A stretch of 51,546 bases of DNA from an uncultured Oscillospiraceae bacterium (GTDB lineage Bacteria; Bacillota; Clostridia; Oscillospirales; Oscillospiraceae): assembly GCA_947587025.1 (NCBI GenBank), contig CANPXW010000006.1, positions 1-51,546 on the forward strand, given 5' to 3'. Positions 6,604 to 18,326 of this stretch are shown here, piece by piece. Position 1 is the stretch's first letter; the number at the start of each line of letters is the position of its first letter. A program made the translations under genes and the position numbers. The notes below the pieces were generated by a model. It was not told the origin of the DNA. It was given only the letters and a program-made list of their open reading frames with translations, and did no database searches.

Positions 6604-8139
6604 TTGGACGAGATCGCTGTGCGCTTCGAGCATGTGAGCATGGCCTTCCCCGGCGTGCTGGCCAACGACGACGTGACGCTGGACATCCGCCGGGGCGAGG
6701 TGTTCGCTCTGGTGGGCGAGAACGGCGCAGGCAAGAGCACGCTGATGAACGTGCTGTACGGCATCCACGCCCCCACCGACGGAAAGGTCTTCATAGGTGG
6801 CCAGGAAGTGACGGACTTCGACCCCAAGACGGCCATATCCATGGGCGTGGGCATGGTCCACCAGCACTTCATGCTGGTACCCTCCTTCACCGTGGCCCAG
6901 AACATCGTCCTCAGCCGGGAGCCTCGGAAGGGCCGCATATTCTTCGATAACGCCGCCGCCGAGCGCGGCACCCGGCAGCTGGTGGAGGAGTACGGTCTGG
7001 AGGTGGACCCCGCCGAGCCGGTGGGCGAGCTGAGCGTGGGCCTGCAGCAGCGGGTGGAGATACTCAAGACCCTCTACCGGGGCGCGGAGATACTCATCCT
7101 GGACGAGCCCACCGCCGTGCTCACCCCCCAGGAGACGGACGAGCTGTTCGCTGTGATACGCCGGGTGGTGCGGGAAAAGCACATGACCGTCATCATCATC
7201 ACCCACAAGCTGTACGAGGTGCTGGCCATATCCGACCGGGTGGGCGTGATGCGCAAGGGACAGTTGGTGGGCGTGCGGAACACCGCCGAGGTGGACGAGC
7301 AGACCCTGGCCTCCATGATGGTGGGCCGGCCGGTGCTGTACGACCACCTGGAGAAGACCGGCACGCCCGGGGACGTGATGATCGAGGTGAAAGACCTGAC
7401 CGTCCGGGACAACCGGGGCCTGACGGCGGTGGACGGGCTGAGCCTGTCCGTCCGGGCCGGGGAGGTGCTGGGCATCGCCGCTGTGGAGGGCAACGGCCAG
7501 AGCGAGCTCATAGAGGCCATCACCGGCATGCGAAAGCCCGAGTCCGGAAAAGTGACCATATGCGGCCAGGACGCCACGGGCCTGGACCCCGGCGCCATCC
7601 GGGCCATCGGTCTGGCCCACGTGCCGGAGGACCGGCTGGCCACCGGCGTGAGCCGGGACGCCACCGTTACGGACAATCTGCTCACCGGCAAGCAGCGCGA
7701 AAAGCGCTTCAACCGCTTCGGCTTCCACCAGCGCCGGAGCACCATCGAGCGCTACGCCCAGCAGCTGTACGAGAAGTTCGACATCCGGGGCGCGGGCACG
7801 GATGTGACCGTGGGGTCCATGTCCGGCGGCAACATGCAAAAAGTAGTCATCGCACGGGAGTTCTCCTTCGACTGCCCGGTGCTCATCGTGGCCCAGCCCA
7901 CCCGTGGCGTGGACGTGGGGGCCATCGAGTTCATCCACAGCCAGATCATCGCCCGGCGCAACGCCGGCTGTGCCATATTGCTGTGCTCGGCGGACCTGGA
8001 CGAGGTGTTCCGCCTTTCCGACCGCATCGTCACCGTCTATGAGGGCAAGATCACCGGCGAATTTGCCGAGACCTTCTCCAAGGACGAGATCGGCCTGGCC
8101 ATGACCGGCGCGCTGCGTGACAAGGAGGCGGTATCGTGA
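6604..8139 (+). CDS. ABC importer ATPase, two-domain (nucleoside/sugar type)
   Basis: About 511 residues with two fused nucleotide-binding domains. Domain 1 has Walker A GENGAGKST, signature LSVGLQQR and Walker B ILILDEPTAVLT. Domain 2 is degenerate as usual for the family: Walker A reads VEGNGQSE, the signature is MSGGNMQK, and Walker B reads VLIVAQPTRG with Gln in place of the usual Asp-Glu pair. TTG at 6604 is chosen as start because GAGAGGTGA lies about 5 nt upstream; a GTG three codons earlier overlaps that site. It powers the BMP-dependent importer, and its stop overlaps the next gene's GTG. Confidence 0.9.
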   Translation: MDEIAVRFEHVSMAFPGVLANDDVTLDIRRGEVFALVGENGAGKSTLMNVLYGIHAPTDGKVFIGGQEVTDFDPKTAISMGVGMVHQHFMLVPSFTVAQNIVLSREPRKGRIFFDNAAAERGTRQLVEEYGLEVDPAEPVGELSVGLQQRVEILKTLYRGAEILILDEPTAVLTPQETDELFAVIRRVVREKHMTVIIITHKLYEVLAISDRVGVMRKGQLVGVRNTAEVDEQTLASMMVGRPVLYDHLEKTGTPGDVMIEVKDLTVRDNRGLTAVDGLSLSVRAGEVLGIAAVEGNGQSELIEAITGMRKPESGKVTICGQDATGLDPGAIRAIGLAHVPEDRLATGVSRDATVTDNLLTGKQREKRFNRFGFHQRRSTIERYAQQLYEKFDIRGAGTDVTVGSMSGGNMQKVVIAREFSFDCPVLIVAQPTRGVDVGAIEFIHSQIIARRNAGCAILLCSADLDEVFRLSDRIVTVYEGKITGEFAETFSKDEIGLAMTGALRDKEAVS

Positions 8140-9224
8140 AAAGAAAGTTCAACTGGGGCTATCTGGGCAGCCTCTGCATCAGCGTGCTGCTGGCCTTCGC
8201 CATCGGCGCGGTGGTGCTGGCGGTAGCCGGCTTCAGCCCCATCAAGGCCTACGCCGCCATGATCGACGGGGCGTTCTCCAACGCCCGGCATGTGGGCGAC
8301 TTTCTGGAATACGCCATGGTTCTGTGCCTGACGGGCCTGGCCTGCGTGCTGGGCTCCCGTGTGGGCATATTCAACGTGGGCGGCGAGGGCCAGCTGCTGC
8401 TGGGCGCGGTGGTGGGCTGCCAGGTGGGCGTTTGGCTGAACGGCCTGTCCGCCTGGATCGTGATACCCGCCGCCGCCCTGGGGGCCATGATCACCGGCGG
8501 GCTCTACGCCCTCATCCCCGGCTGGCTGAAGGTGAAGGTGAAGGTCAACGAGGTCATCACCACCATCATGCTCAACACCATCGCCGCCAGCCTGTGCCAG
8601 TACCTGGCCAAGGGCCCGTGGAAGAACGCCAACAAGAACATGGTGGCCGCCACGGCCCAGCTGGACGGGCGGTACTGGTTCTCCCAGCTCATCCCCAGCT
8701 CCAACCTGTCCACCGCCATCCTGGCCGCCGTGGTGGTCACCTTCCTGACCTGGTACATCATGGAGAAGACCTCCACCGGCTATGAGATGAAGCTCACCGG
8801 CCAGAACCCCCGCTTCGCCTTTTTCTCCGGCATCAAGACGGACCGCATCGTCATCATCTGCATGGTGATCTCCGGGGCCATGTGCGGTCTGGTGGGCATG
8901 TTCCGTGTCTACGGCGTGGAGCACCTGTACCGCAGCAGCATCAGCAACCAGTACTATTTCGAGGGCCTGACCGTGGCCATGATCGCCGGGTACCAGCCGG
9001 TGACGGTCATATTCCTCTCGTTCTTCTTCGCCATCCTGAAGATAGGCGCCCAGGGCATGGAGCTGTCCGCCGGGGTGCCCAACCAGATATACCTCATCAT
9101 CCAGACGGTCATCATCTTCTTCATGGCGGCGGAGAGCGGCATCTTCTCCTCCCTGCGGGCCAGTTCCCAGCGGAAAAAGGCACAGGCGGACATCCGCCGG
9201 AAGGAGGGCCGGGACCATGCTTGA
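8136..9224 (+). CDS. ABC importer permease 1 (nucleoside/BMP type)
   Basis: A 362-residue membrane protein with about ten hydrophobic segments, of the BPD_transp_2 type found with BMP binding proteins. Typical motifs include NVGGEGQLLLGA and the cytoplasmic coupling region KVKVNEVITTIMLN. Its GTG start overlaps the ATPase stop in a GTGA arrangement, and its own stop overlaps the ATG of the second permease, so the three are translationally coupled. The C-terminus is charged (RKKAQADIRRK), consistent with a cytoplasmic tail. Confidence 0.9.
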   Translation: MKRKFNWGYLGSLCISVLLAFAIGAVVLAVAGFSPIKAYAAMIDGAFSNARHVGDFLEYAMVLCLTGLACVLGSRVGIFNVGGEGQLLLGAVVGCQVGVWLNGLSAWIVIPAAALGAMITGGLYALIPGWLKVKVKVNEVITTIMLNTIAASLCQYLAKGPWKNANKNMVAATAQLDGRYWFSQLIPSSNLSTAILAAVVVTFLTWYIMEKTSTGYEMKLTGQNPRFAFFSGIKTDRIVIICMVISGAMCGLVGMFRVYGVEHLYRSSISNQYYFEGLTVAMIAGYQPVTVIFLSFFFAILKIGAQGMELSAGVPNQIYLIIQTVIIFFMAAESGIFSSLRASSQRKKAQADIRRKEGRDHA

Positions 9225-10155
9225 GGACATCCTGAAAAGCGTATTCTCCGCCGGCACCTTCAACCAGATGCTCCGCTCCGCCACGCCGGTGGCCCTGGCG
9301 GCCCTGGGCGGGGCCATGACCGAGCACGCCGGCATCATGAACATCGGCATGGACGGCATGATACTCATGGGCGCGTTCTTCGGCGTGCTGGGAAGCTACC
9401 TGTTCGGCTCCGCCGCCGCAGGGGTGGCGCTGGTGCTGGCCATGGGCGTGGTGGTGGGCCTGTTCTTCGCCCTGTTCGTGGTGAAGTTCCGCTCCGACGA
9501 GTTCATCATCGGCACGGCCCTGAACACCTTCGCCCTGGGCCTGACCAGCTTTTTGTCCCGCTCCATCTTCGGCACCGCCGGCACCAAGGGCAACCCCGCC
9601 CTGCCCACGGTCCACATCCCCGGCCTGGACAGCATCCCCTTTTTGGGCCAGGTGCTCAACGATAACTCTCTGTTCGTCTATCTCACCTGGGCGCTGGTGC
9701 TCATCATGTGGCTGTTCGTATACAAGACCCCCTACGGTTTCTGGCTGCGGGCCAGCGGCGAAAAGCCCGAGACCCTGCGCACCGCCGGCATCGCGCCGGA
9801 AAGGATGAAGTGGCTGGCCAGCATCCTGTGCGGGCTGCTGTGCGGCCTGGCGGGGGCCCATCTGTCCCTGGGCCAGCTGCAGGGCACCTTCGCCGAGAAC
9901 ATGGCCAACTCCCGGGGCTACATCGCCTTCGCCTGCGTCATATTCAGCAAGGCCGACCCCGCCGTAGCCTACGGCGCGGCGCTGATGTTCGGCTTTTTCG
10001 ACGCCATCGGCCTGCGGCTGCAGGACTACGTCAGTTCCGACCTGACCAACACCATCCCCTACGTGATAACCATCGTGATGATGGTGTATGTGGTGGTCCG
10101 CTCCCAGCGCAAAAAGCGCCGCGCCGGCAAACGCCTGCCGGCAAAGCAGACATAA
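9217..10155 (+). CDS. ABC importer permease 2 (nucleoside/BMP type)
   Basis: A 312-residue permease with around eight to ten membrane segments. The opening LRSATPVALAALGGAMTEHAGIMNIGMDGM matches the second permease of BMP-type importers, and SDEFIIGTALNTFALG corresponds to the coupling-helix region. It pairs with permease 1 as a heterodimer, starts within the end of that gene, and ends the operon ahead of a strong terminator. The C-terminal tail is lysine/arginine-rich. Confidence 0.9.
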   Translation: MLEDILKSVFSAGTFNQMLRSATPVALAALGGAMTEHAGIMNIGMDGMILMGAFFGVLGSYLFGSAAAGVALVLAMGVVVGLFFALFVVKFRSDEFIIGTALNTFALGLTSFLSRSIFGTAGTKGNPALPTVHIPGLDSIPFLGQVLNDNSLFVYLTWALVLIMWLFVYKTPYGFWLRASGEKPETLRTAGIAPERMKWLASILCGLLCGLAGAHLSLGQLQGTFAENMANSRGYIAFACVIFSKADPAVAYGAALMFGFFDAIGLRLQDYVSSDLTNTIPYVITIVMMVYVVVRSQRKKRRAGKRLPAKQT

Positions 10156-10168
10156 AAAAGCGCATAGG

Positions 10169-10204
10169 AAAAGCCTGTGTCCGATTTGGACACAGGCTTT
10201 TTGC
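10169..10204. terminator. Bidirectional terminator, importer versus nicotinamidase-like gene
   Basis: AAAAGCCTGTGTCC and GGACACAGGCTTTT form a perfect 14-bp stem with a 5-nt loop, with U-tracts possible on both strands. It serves the plus-strand importer and the convergent minus-strand hydrolase gene. Confidence 0.9.
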
Positions 10205-10214
10205 TGCTTTGTCC

Positions 10215-10736
10215 TTACACTACCCGTATCTGGCACATTTTCATGGTCTCCAGGGCGGCGGCGTGGCTGGCCGGCGTCACGCCGGCGCAGGCGTCCGCGA
10301 TGACGGACACCGGCGTCTCCGGCAGGAACGCCTTCACCAGCAGGGCGTTGGACACCACGCAAATGTCCGTGCACAGCCCCACCAGCGTTACGTCCAGTTC
10401 CTCCTTCTCCGCCATGGCCGCCAGCATCTTTGCCAGCTCCACGGAGCCGAAGGTGGGCTTATCCACGATCTGCGCCTTGCCCAGGGCGGCGGCGACCTTT
10501 TCGTTCAGCTGCCAGCCGGGGGTGCCCTTCACGCAGTGGACCACGGGCAGATTGCGCCCCTCCTGGGTCTCCAGATAGTTTTCCGGGTGGGTGTCCCGGG
10601 TGGCGATGACGTTCTCGGGGGGATATTTTTTTATCTCCTCCGCCACCCTGTCCACGATGGCCACAGCCTCGGGCGTGCCCAGGGCCCCGTCCACAAAGTC
10701 CTTTTGCATGTCGATGACCAACAGTATCTTACGCAT
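10215..10736 (-). CDS. Cysteine hydrolase, nicotinamidase-like (isochorismatase fold)
   Basis: A 173-residue cytosolic hydrolase. The catalytic triad is visible: D9 in VIDMQKDF, K93 in DKPTFGS and C126 in LCTDICV. In addition D48 and H50 of RDTHP and H67 of VVHC match the metal site of nicotinamidases, so nicotinamide to nicotinate (NAD salvage) is the best guess; other amidases of the fold are possible. GGAGG precedes the ATG. It is the last minus-strand gene of the island after PFOR, separated by a hairpin without a U-tract, so it may or may not share that transcript. Confidence 0.85.
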   Translation of the reverse strand: MRKILLVIDMQKDFVDGALGTPEAVAIVDRVAEEIKKYPPENVIATRDTHPENYLETQEGRNLPVVHCVKGTPGWQLNEKVAAALGKAQIVDKPTFGSVELAKMLAAMAEKEELDVTLVGLCTDICVVSNALLVKAFLPETPVSVIADACAGVTPASHAAALETMKMCQIRVV

Positions 10737-10762
10737 GACATCCTCCGAATGCTCCGCGCAAA

Positions 10763-10791
10763 GCGGCGTCCAGGGTGATCCCGGACGCCGC
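10763..10791 (-). terminator. Hairpin after PFOR, weak terminator or attenuator
   Basis: GCGGCGTCC and GGACGCCGC form a perfect 9-bp GC stem with an 11-nt loop between PFOR and the hydrolase gene. The minus-strand tail (TTTGCG) is a poor U-tract. Confidence 0.4.
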
Positions 10792-10808
10792 CGCGTTCGA
10801 TAGGGTCT

Positions 10809-14330
<3,522 letters not shown>

Positions 14331-14357
14331 ATGGAAGACTCCCCTTCTGCTTATTAC

Positions 14358-15521
14358 TTATACGTAGTTGCACACGCGGGCGATGGCCATCTCGGTGAAG
14401 CCCAGGGCCTCGGCCTTGGTCTGCTTGCCGCTGGCCACTTCCTGGACCATCTTGTACAGCTCGTCGCCCAGCTGCTCCACGGTCTTGGTGCCGTAGATGA
14501 TGGGGGACGCGTCCACGTCGATGTTGTCCTCCATCTTGGCGAAGGTCAGCTTGTTGCCGGTGATCTTGATGACCGGGACGATGGGGTTGCCGGTGGGCGA
14601 ACCGCGTCCGCTGGAGAACACCACCACCTGGGCCCCGCCGGCCACCATGGCCGCCACGGAGGACGGGTCGTTGCCCGGGGTGTCCATGATGACCAGGCCG
14701 CTCTTGGCCTCGACCTGCTTGGCGTAGTCATACACAGCGTTCACGGGGCTGTGGCCGCCCTTGTGGATGCAGCCGAGGGATTTCTCCTCCAGGGTGGTGA
14801 TGCCGCCGGCCTTGTTGCCGGGAGAGGGGTTGCCCTCGCGGACCTCCTCGCCCACCAGCTGCAGAGCCGCCTCATAGCGGTGAACGATGCCCAGGATGCG
14901 GTCATGGACCTCCTGATTCGCCGCGCGCCGGGCCAGGATGTGCTCCGCGCCGATGAACTCGGTGGTCTCGCTGAGGATGGAGGTGCCGCCGTCGGCCACC
15001 AGCAGGTCGCTGGCCTGGCCTATCAGCACGTTGGCCGCCAGACCGCTGGTGGGGTCGGAGCCGCCGCACTCGGTGCCCATGATCAGCTCAGACATGGGGA
15101 ACTTCTCCCGCTGCAGGCGGGAAGCCTCCTCCACCATCTCGCGGGCGTAGCGGGTGGCAATGTCCACCGCCTTGATGGTGCCGCCCACCTCCTGGATGAT
15201 GACCTTCTTCAGGGGCTTGTTGGTACGCTCCTCAATAGCTGCGGCCACCAGGTCCATCTGGCAGTTCTCGCAGCCCAGGGACACGATGACGGTGCCGTAG
15301 ACGTTGGGGTTGGCGGCGTAGCCCGCCAGCACGTCCATGGTCAGCTGCTGGTCGGAGGCCACCTGGGAGCAGCCGTTCTGGTTGTTGAAGGTGACAGCGC
15401 CGTTGACCTGCTGAGCGATGATGCGGGTCGTATCGGAGGCGCAGACGCTGGCGGGCAGGATCAGCACGTAGTTGCGCACGCCCACCCGGCCGTCAGGCCG
15501 CCTGTAACCGTAAAAAGTCAT
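14358..15521 (-). CDS. UxaA/SuyB-like lyase, large subunit
   Basis: A 387-residue protein of the altronate/galactarate dehydratase family in its split form. Motifs are GYRRPDGRVGVRNYVLI at the N-terminus, LGCENCQ, MGTECGGSDPTSGL, ILSETTEFIGAEH and GNKAGGITTLEEKSLGC, which carry the conserved cysteines of the iron-binding core. The separate small SAF-domain subunit is the preceding gene, 15 nt upstream. Known split members include altronate-type dehydratases and (2R)-sulfolactate sulfo-lyase SuyAB, which gives pyruvate and sulfite. Which reaction applies here cannot be settled from sequence. GGAGGAGAGAGG sets the start. Confidence 0.85.
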   Translation of the reverse strand: MTFYGYRRPDGRVGVRNYVLILPASVCASDTTRIIAQQVNGAVTFNNQNGCSQVASDQQLTMDVLAGYAANPNVYGTVIVSLGCENCQMDLVAAAIEERTNKPLKKVIIQEVGGTIKAVDIATRYAREMVEEASRLQREKFPMSELIMGTECGGSDPTSGLAANVLIGQASDLLVADGGTSILSETTEFIGAEHILARRAANQEVHDRILGIVHRYEAALQLVGEEVREGNPSPGNKAGGITTLEEKSLGCIHKGGHSPVNAVYDYAKQVEAKSGLVIMDTPGNDPSSVAAMVAGGAQVVVFSSGRGSPTGNPIVPVIKITGNKLTFAKMEDNIDVDASPIIYGTKTVEQLGDELYKMVQEVASGKQTKAEALGFTEMAIARVCNYV

Positions 15522-15536
15522 GTTCCTCTCTCCTCC

Positions 15537-15818
15537 TCAGTCCAGATTCTCGCGGTGGCTCTCCACGTTGTGCACGTGGACATGCTGGCCGGCCTTGATG
15601 TCGCAGGCGGCCACGCCGATGTGCTCGCCGTACTTCACCACGGGCTCGCCCTTGGCGATGTCCCGGGTGGCCAGCTTGTGGTAGATGGTGATGTCCTCCA
15701 GGGCAGGCAGGCTGATCTCCTTGCCCTCCCAGACATAGGTCGCAGTCTCGCCCTTGGCGATCTGCTCGATGGCGACGGCCACGTTGTCCTTGCCGTCGAT
15801 GATCATAGCGTTGCGCAT
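15537..15818 (-). CDS. UxaA/SuyA-like lyase, small SAF-domain subunit
   Basis: A 93-residue SAF-domain protein equivalent to the N-terminal domain of altronate or galactarate dehydratase and to SuyA. Recognisable parts are DNVAVAIEQIAKGE near the start, KLATRDIAKGEPVVKYGEHIG in the middle, and the C-terminal GQHVHVHNVES histidines that end this domain. AGGAGG precedes the ATG. The short gaps to its large subunit and to the LarA-like gene indicate one operon. Confidence 0.85.
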   Translation of the reverse strand: MRNAMIIDGKDNVAVAIEQIAKGETATYVWEGKEISLPALEDITIYHKLATRDIAKGEPVVKYGEHIGVAACDIKAGQHVHVHNVESHRENLD

Positions 15819-15833
15819 CGTGACGCCTCCTTC

Positions 15834-17117
15834 TTAAAACAGGTTCCCGTTCTCGTCGAACGGCAGATCATAGGGCTCGGTGAGTATCTCGATGTTGGGG
15901 TTGGCCTTGGCCTGAGGGATGAGGGCCTCGGAGATCTCGATCTCGCCGATGTGGGCGGTGTTGGGGATGCGGATCATCTTCAGGTTGTTCTGATCCTCCG
16001 CATCCGGGCAGCAGCACAGCGCCAGCTGGATGGCCTCCCGGTCGTTGTCCATGATCATGGGGATCTTCATCAGGTGCAGGAACGTGTTGGTCACGCCGGT
16101 GGGATAGGTCATCTCCAGCTTCATGCGGTTGAACAGCCGCCGGGTGGTGACCTCCGCCAGGCCGATGCCCTGGGCGTTGCCGTGGGTCTCGTCGGTGATG
16201 TCCAGGATGACCACCTTCTCCGCGTCGATGCCGCCCTTGCACAGGTGGGGCGTGACGAACCGGCCGGACACGTTGGGGTCCATGCCGTCGCCGGAGATGT
16301 TCTTGCCGATCTTATCCACCACCAGCACGTCGCACTCGTCGAACAGCAGATGGGCGATGGTCTTGTAGGAGATCTCCTTGAGCTTGGGCTCCTCGTCGAT
16401 GATCTCCTGGGGGGTCATGCCCTTGATGAGATATGTATCGTCGTAGGCGTTCTCGATGATGGCGATGCCGCCCAGGATGGGGGCGTTCTTGAGGATGCAC
16501 TTGCCGTACTCCTCGATCAGCTCATGCATGATGTTGGGGCTCTGGCTGTGGATGGTGCTGGCGCCCACCTGCTTGCCCAGGCCGATGGCCATCATCTTCA
16601 TCAGGCCGCTCTCATAGGGGCCGCGGTAAGAGGTGTGGGGCTTGATGCGGTTGTACAGCAGGATGCCGTCCGCCTCGGAGGCGTTCTTGTCGATATAGAC
16701 GGGCTGGTGGCGGACGTCGGATACGCCGATCTGCACCACCTCCATGGAGCTCTTCACCGGGCAGCCCATGTTCTCCTCGGTGATGCCGTAGTCTTTGAGG
16801 ATCTGCAGCTGGCCCTCGGCGGTGGCGCCGCCGTGGCTGCCCATGGACGCCACGATGTAGGGCTCGGCGCCCTTAGACTTGACGAAGTCCACCAGGGTCT
16901 TGGCCATGAGGGCGTTGTTGCACATGCCCCGGCTGCCGCAGGTGATGGCGATCTTCTGGCCGGGCTTGATCTTTCCGCCCAGGTCAGGCCGGTCCAGCTC
17001 CTTGACGATGATGCCGGGGATGTCCTCCACGGGGATGTGGGTGTCGTCGTAGATCTCGCGAATCTTTACCATTTTGGGGATGGGTACGTCTTTGATGAGA
17101 TCGGTAATGGTCTCCAT
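15834..17117 (-). CDS. LarA-like (DUF2088) hydroxy-acid racemase homologue
   Basis: A 427-residue member of the lactate-racemase domain family. Characterised LarA enzymes epimerise the C2 carbon of a 2-hydroxy acid with a nickel-pincer nucleotide cofactor. Here the N-terminal half has ITCGSRGM and SMGSHGGAT, and the centre has RIKPHTSYRGPYESGLMKM, the region where LarA places its histidine, arginine and lysine active-site residues. No LarB, LarC or LarE cofactor-synthesis genes are in the window, so cofactor use is unproven. GGGAGG precedes the ATG. It sits directly upstream of the UxaA-like subunits, so a stereo-inversion before dehydration or elimination is a reasonable inference. Confidence 0.8.
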   Translation of the reverse strand: METITDLIKDVPIPKMVKIREIYDDTHIPVEDIPGIIVKELDRPDLGGKIKPGQKIAITCGSRGMCNNALMAKTLVDFVKSKGAEPYIVASMGSHGGATAEGQLQILKDYGITEENMGCPVKSSMEVVQIGVSDVRHQPVYIDKNASEADGILLYNRIKPHTSYRGPYESGLMKMMAIGLGKQVGASTIHSQSPNIMHELIEEYGKCILKNAPILGGIAIIENAYDDTYLIKGMTPQEIIDEEPKLKEISYKTIAHLLFDECDVLVVDKIGKNISGDGMDPNVSGRFVTPHLCKGGIDAEKVVILDITDETHGNAQGIGLAEVTTRRLFNRMKLEMTYPTGVTNTFLHLMKIPMIMDNDREAIQLALCCCPDAEDQNNLKMIRIPNTAHIGEIEISEALIPQAKANPNIEILTEPYDLPFDENGNLF

Positions 17118-17173
17118 ACTTGATTCCTCCCTGCTTATTGTTGAAATACGCTGGGTCTTCGCCTGGGATATAG

Positions 17174-17216
17174 CTGTGCCAAGTGGGTCTGCTTGTACAG
17201 ACCCACCTGGTTCACA
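17174..17216 (-). terminator. Intra-operon hairpin between tctC and the LarA-like gene
   Basis: GTGGGTCTG (17183-17191) and CAGACCCAC (17198-17206) form a perfect stem that continues outward imperfectly to CTGTG/CACAG. There is no U-tract, so it may act by 3'-end stabilisation of the tctC message or as a partial attenuator. Confidence 0.5.
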
Positions 17217-17231
17217 GTGCTTGCCCGGATA

Positions 17232-18260
17232 TTACTCGATGCCCATCTCGGCCATGTAATCGGCCTCGTACTGGGTCACATATTCGGTGGCGTCAGCGGA
17301 GTTCATGTACTGGTCCACCAGCTGGTTCAGCTCCAGATACTCGGTGTGCCAGGCGTCGGTCTGGGCCACCTTGCCCAGGGCCTCGTCCCAGAAGGCAACG
17401 GCCGCGTCGCTCATGGCCGCAGGGCCGGCAACGCCGCGCCACACGGGCACTTCCACGTTCTCATAGTCGCCGATCTCGGACAGAGTGGGGGCGTCGGCCA
17501 GGTTGCCGCCGTAACGCTCGGTGGCCAGGGCCAGCACGGCGTTCAGGTCGCCGGACTCCACATACTGGGAAGCGGCGGCGGGCTTGGAGATGACGAAGTC
17601 CACGTTGCCGCCCAGGGCAGCGGTGATGGCGTCGCCGGTGGAGTCATAGGTGATGTAGCCCATCTCCTTGTCGGTCAGGCCGATCTCCTCCAGCAGCTTG
17701 TTGTAGGTGGTGATGTCGTCGCCCTTGGAGCCGCCGATGACCACATAGGTGCCGTTCTTGGCGGCCTCGATGGCGGCGGCGAAGTCGTTGCGGTCCTCGC
17801 CGGCCTTGGCATAGTCGGTCTTCTTCTCGGAGTCAGGGCAGGAGAACAGCAGCTGCTTATCCACAGCCATGACGGCCAGGATCTTGAAGTTGGAAGCGCG
17901 GTTCTTGGTGTTCTGGACCATGGGCATCAGGTCGCCGGAGTTGAAGGTGAGCAGGGTGTAGTCGGCGTCGCCGGCCTTCATGGTGGCCACCTTGTTGCGG
18001 CCGACCTCGCCAGCGCCGTCGGTCTCATTGGACACGACCATGGCCTGGCCGTTGACCATATCCTCGCTGGTCATGATGTCGGTGATCTTGCGGGAGAAGA
18101 TGTCGGAGCCGCCGCCGGCAGAGGAGGTGCAGATCCAGGTGACAGTCTTGCTGGGGGTGAAGGGGCCTTCGTCCTTGCTGGCGGAGCCACCGCCGCCGCC
18201 GCAGGCGGCCAGGGTGGCGATCATCAGCAGTGCGAGCACGAGAGCGATGAGTTTCTTCAT
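17232..18260 (-). CDS. tctC: TTT-family solute-binding lipoprotein (TctC/Bug)
   Basis: A 342-residue binding protein. The signal peptide ends in a true lipobox LAAC with C20 as the lipidated residue, followed by a glycine/serine linker. The mature protein has the Bug features VTWICTSSAGGGSDIFSRKI near the start and GDDITTYNKLLEEIGL further on. These proteins bind carboxylates such as citrate or other small organic acids outside the membrane and deliver them to TctAB. AAGGAG precedes the ATG. It follows tctA, and a hairpin lies after its stop. Confidence 0.92.
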   Translation of the reverse strand: MKKLIALVLALLMIATLAACGGGGGSASKDEGPFTPSKTVTWICTSSAGGGSDIFSRKITDIMTSEDMVNGQAMVVSNETDGAGEVGRNKVATMKAGDADYTLLTFNSGDLMPMVQNTKNRASNFKILAVMAVDKQLLFSCPDSEKKTDYAKAGEDRNDFAAAIEAAKNGTYVVIGGSKGDDITTYNKLLEEIGLTDKEMGYITYDSTGDAITAALGGNVDFVISKPAAASQYVESGDLNAVLALATERYGGNLADAPTLSEIGDYENVEVPVWRGVAGPAAMSDAAVAFWDEALGKVAQTDAWHTEYLELNQLVDQYMNSADATEYVTQYEADYMAEMGIE

Positions 18261-18326
18261 TTTTGGTTCTCCTTCTTAATTTTAGTTAAAATATTTCCGG
18301 GGTAATGGAAAACAGTGTTGACAGGA

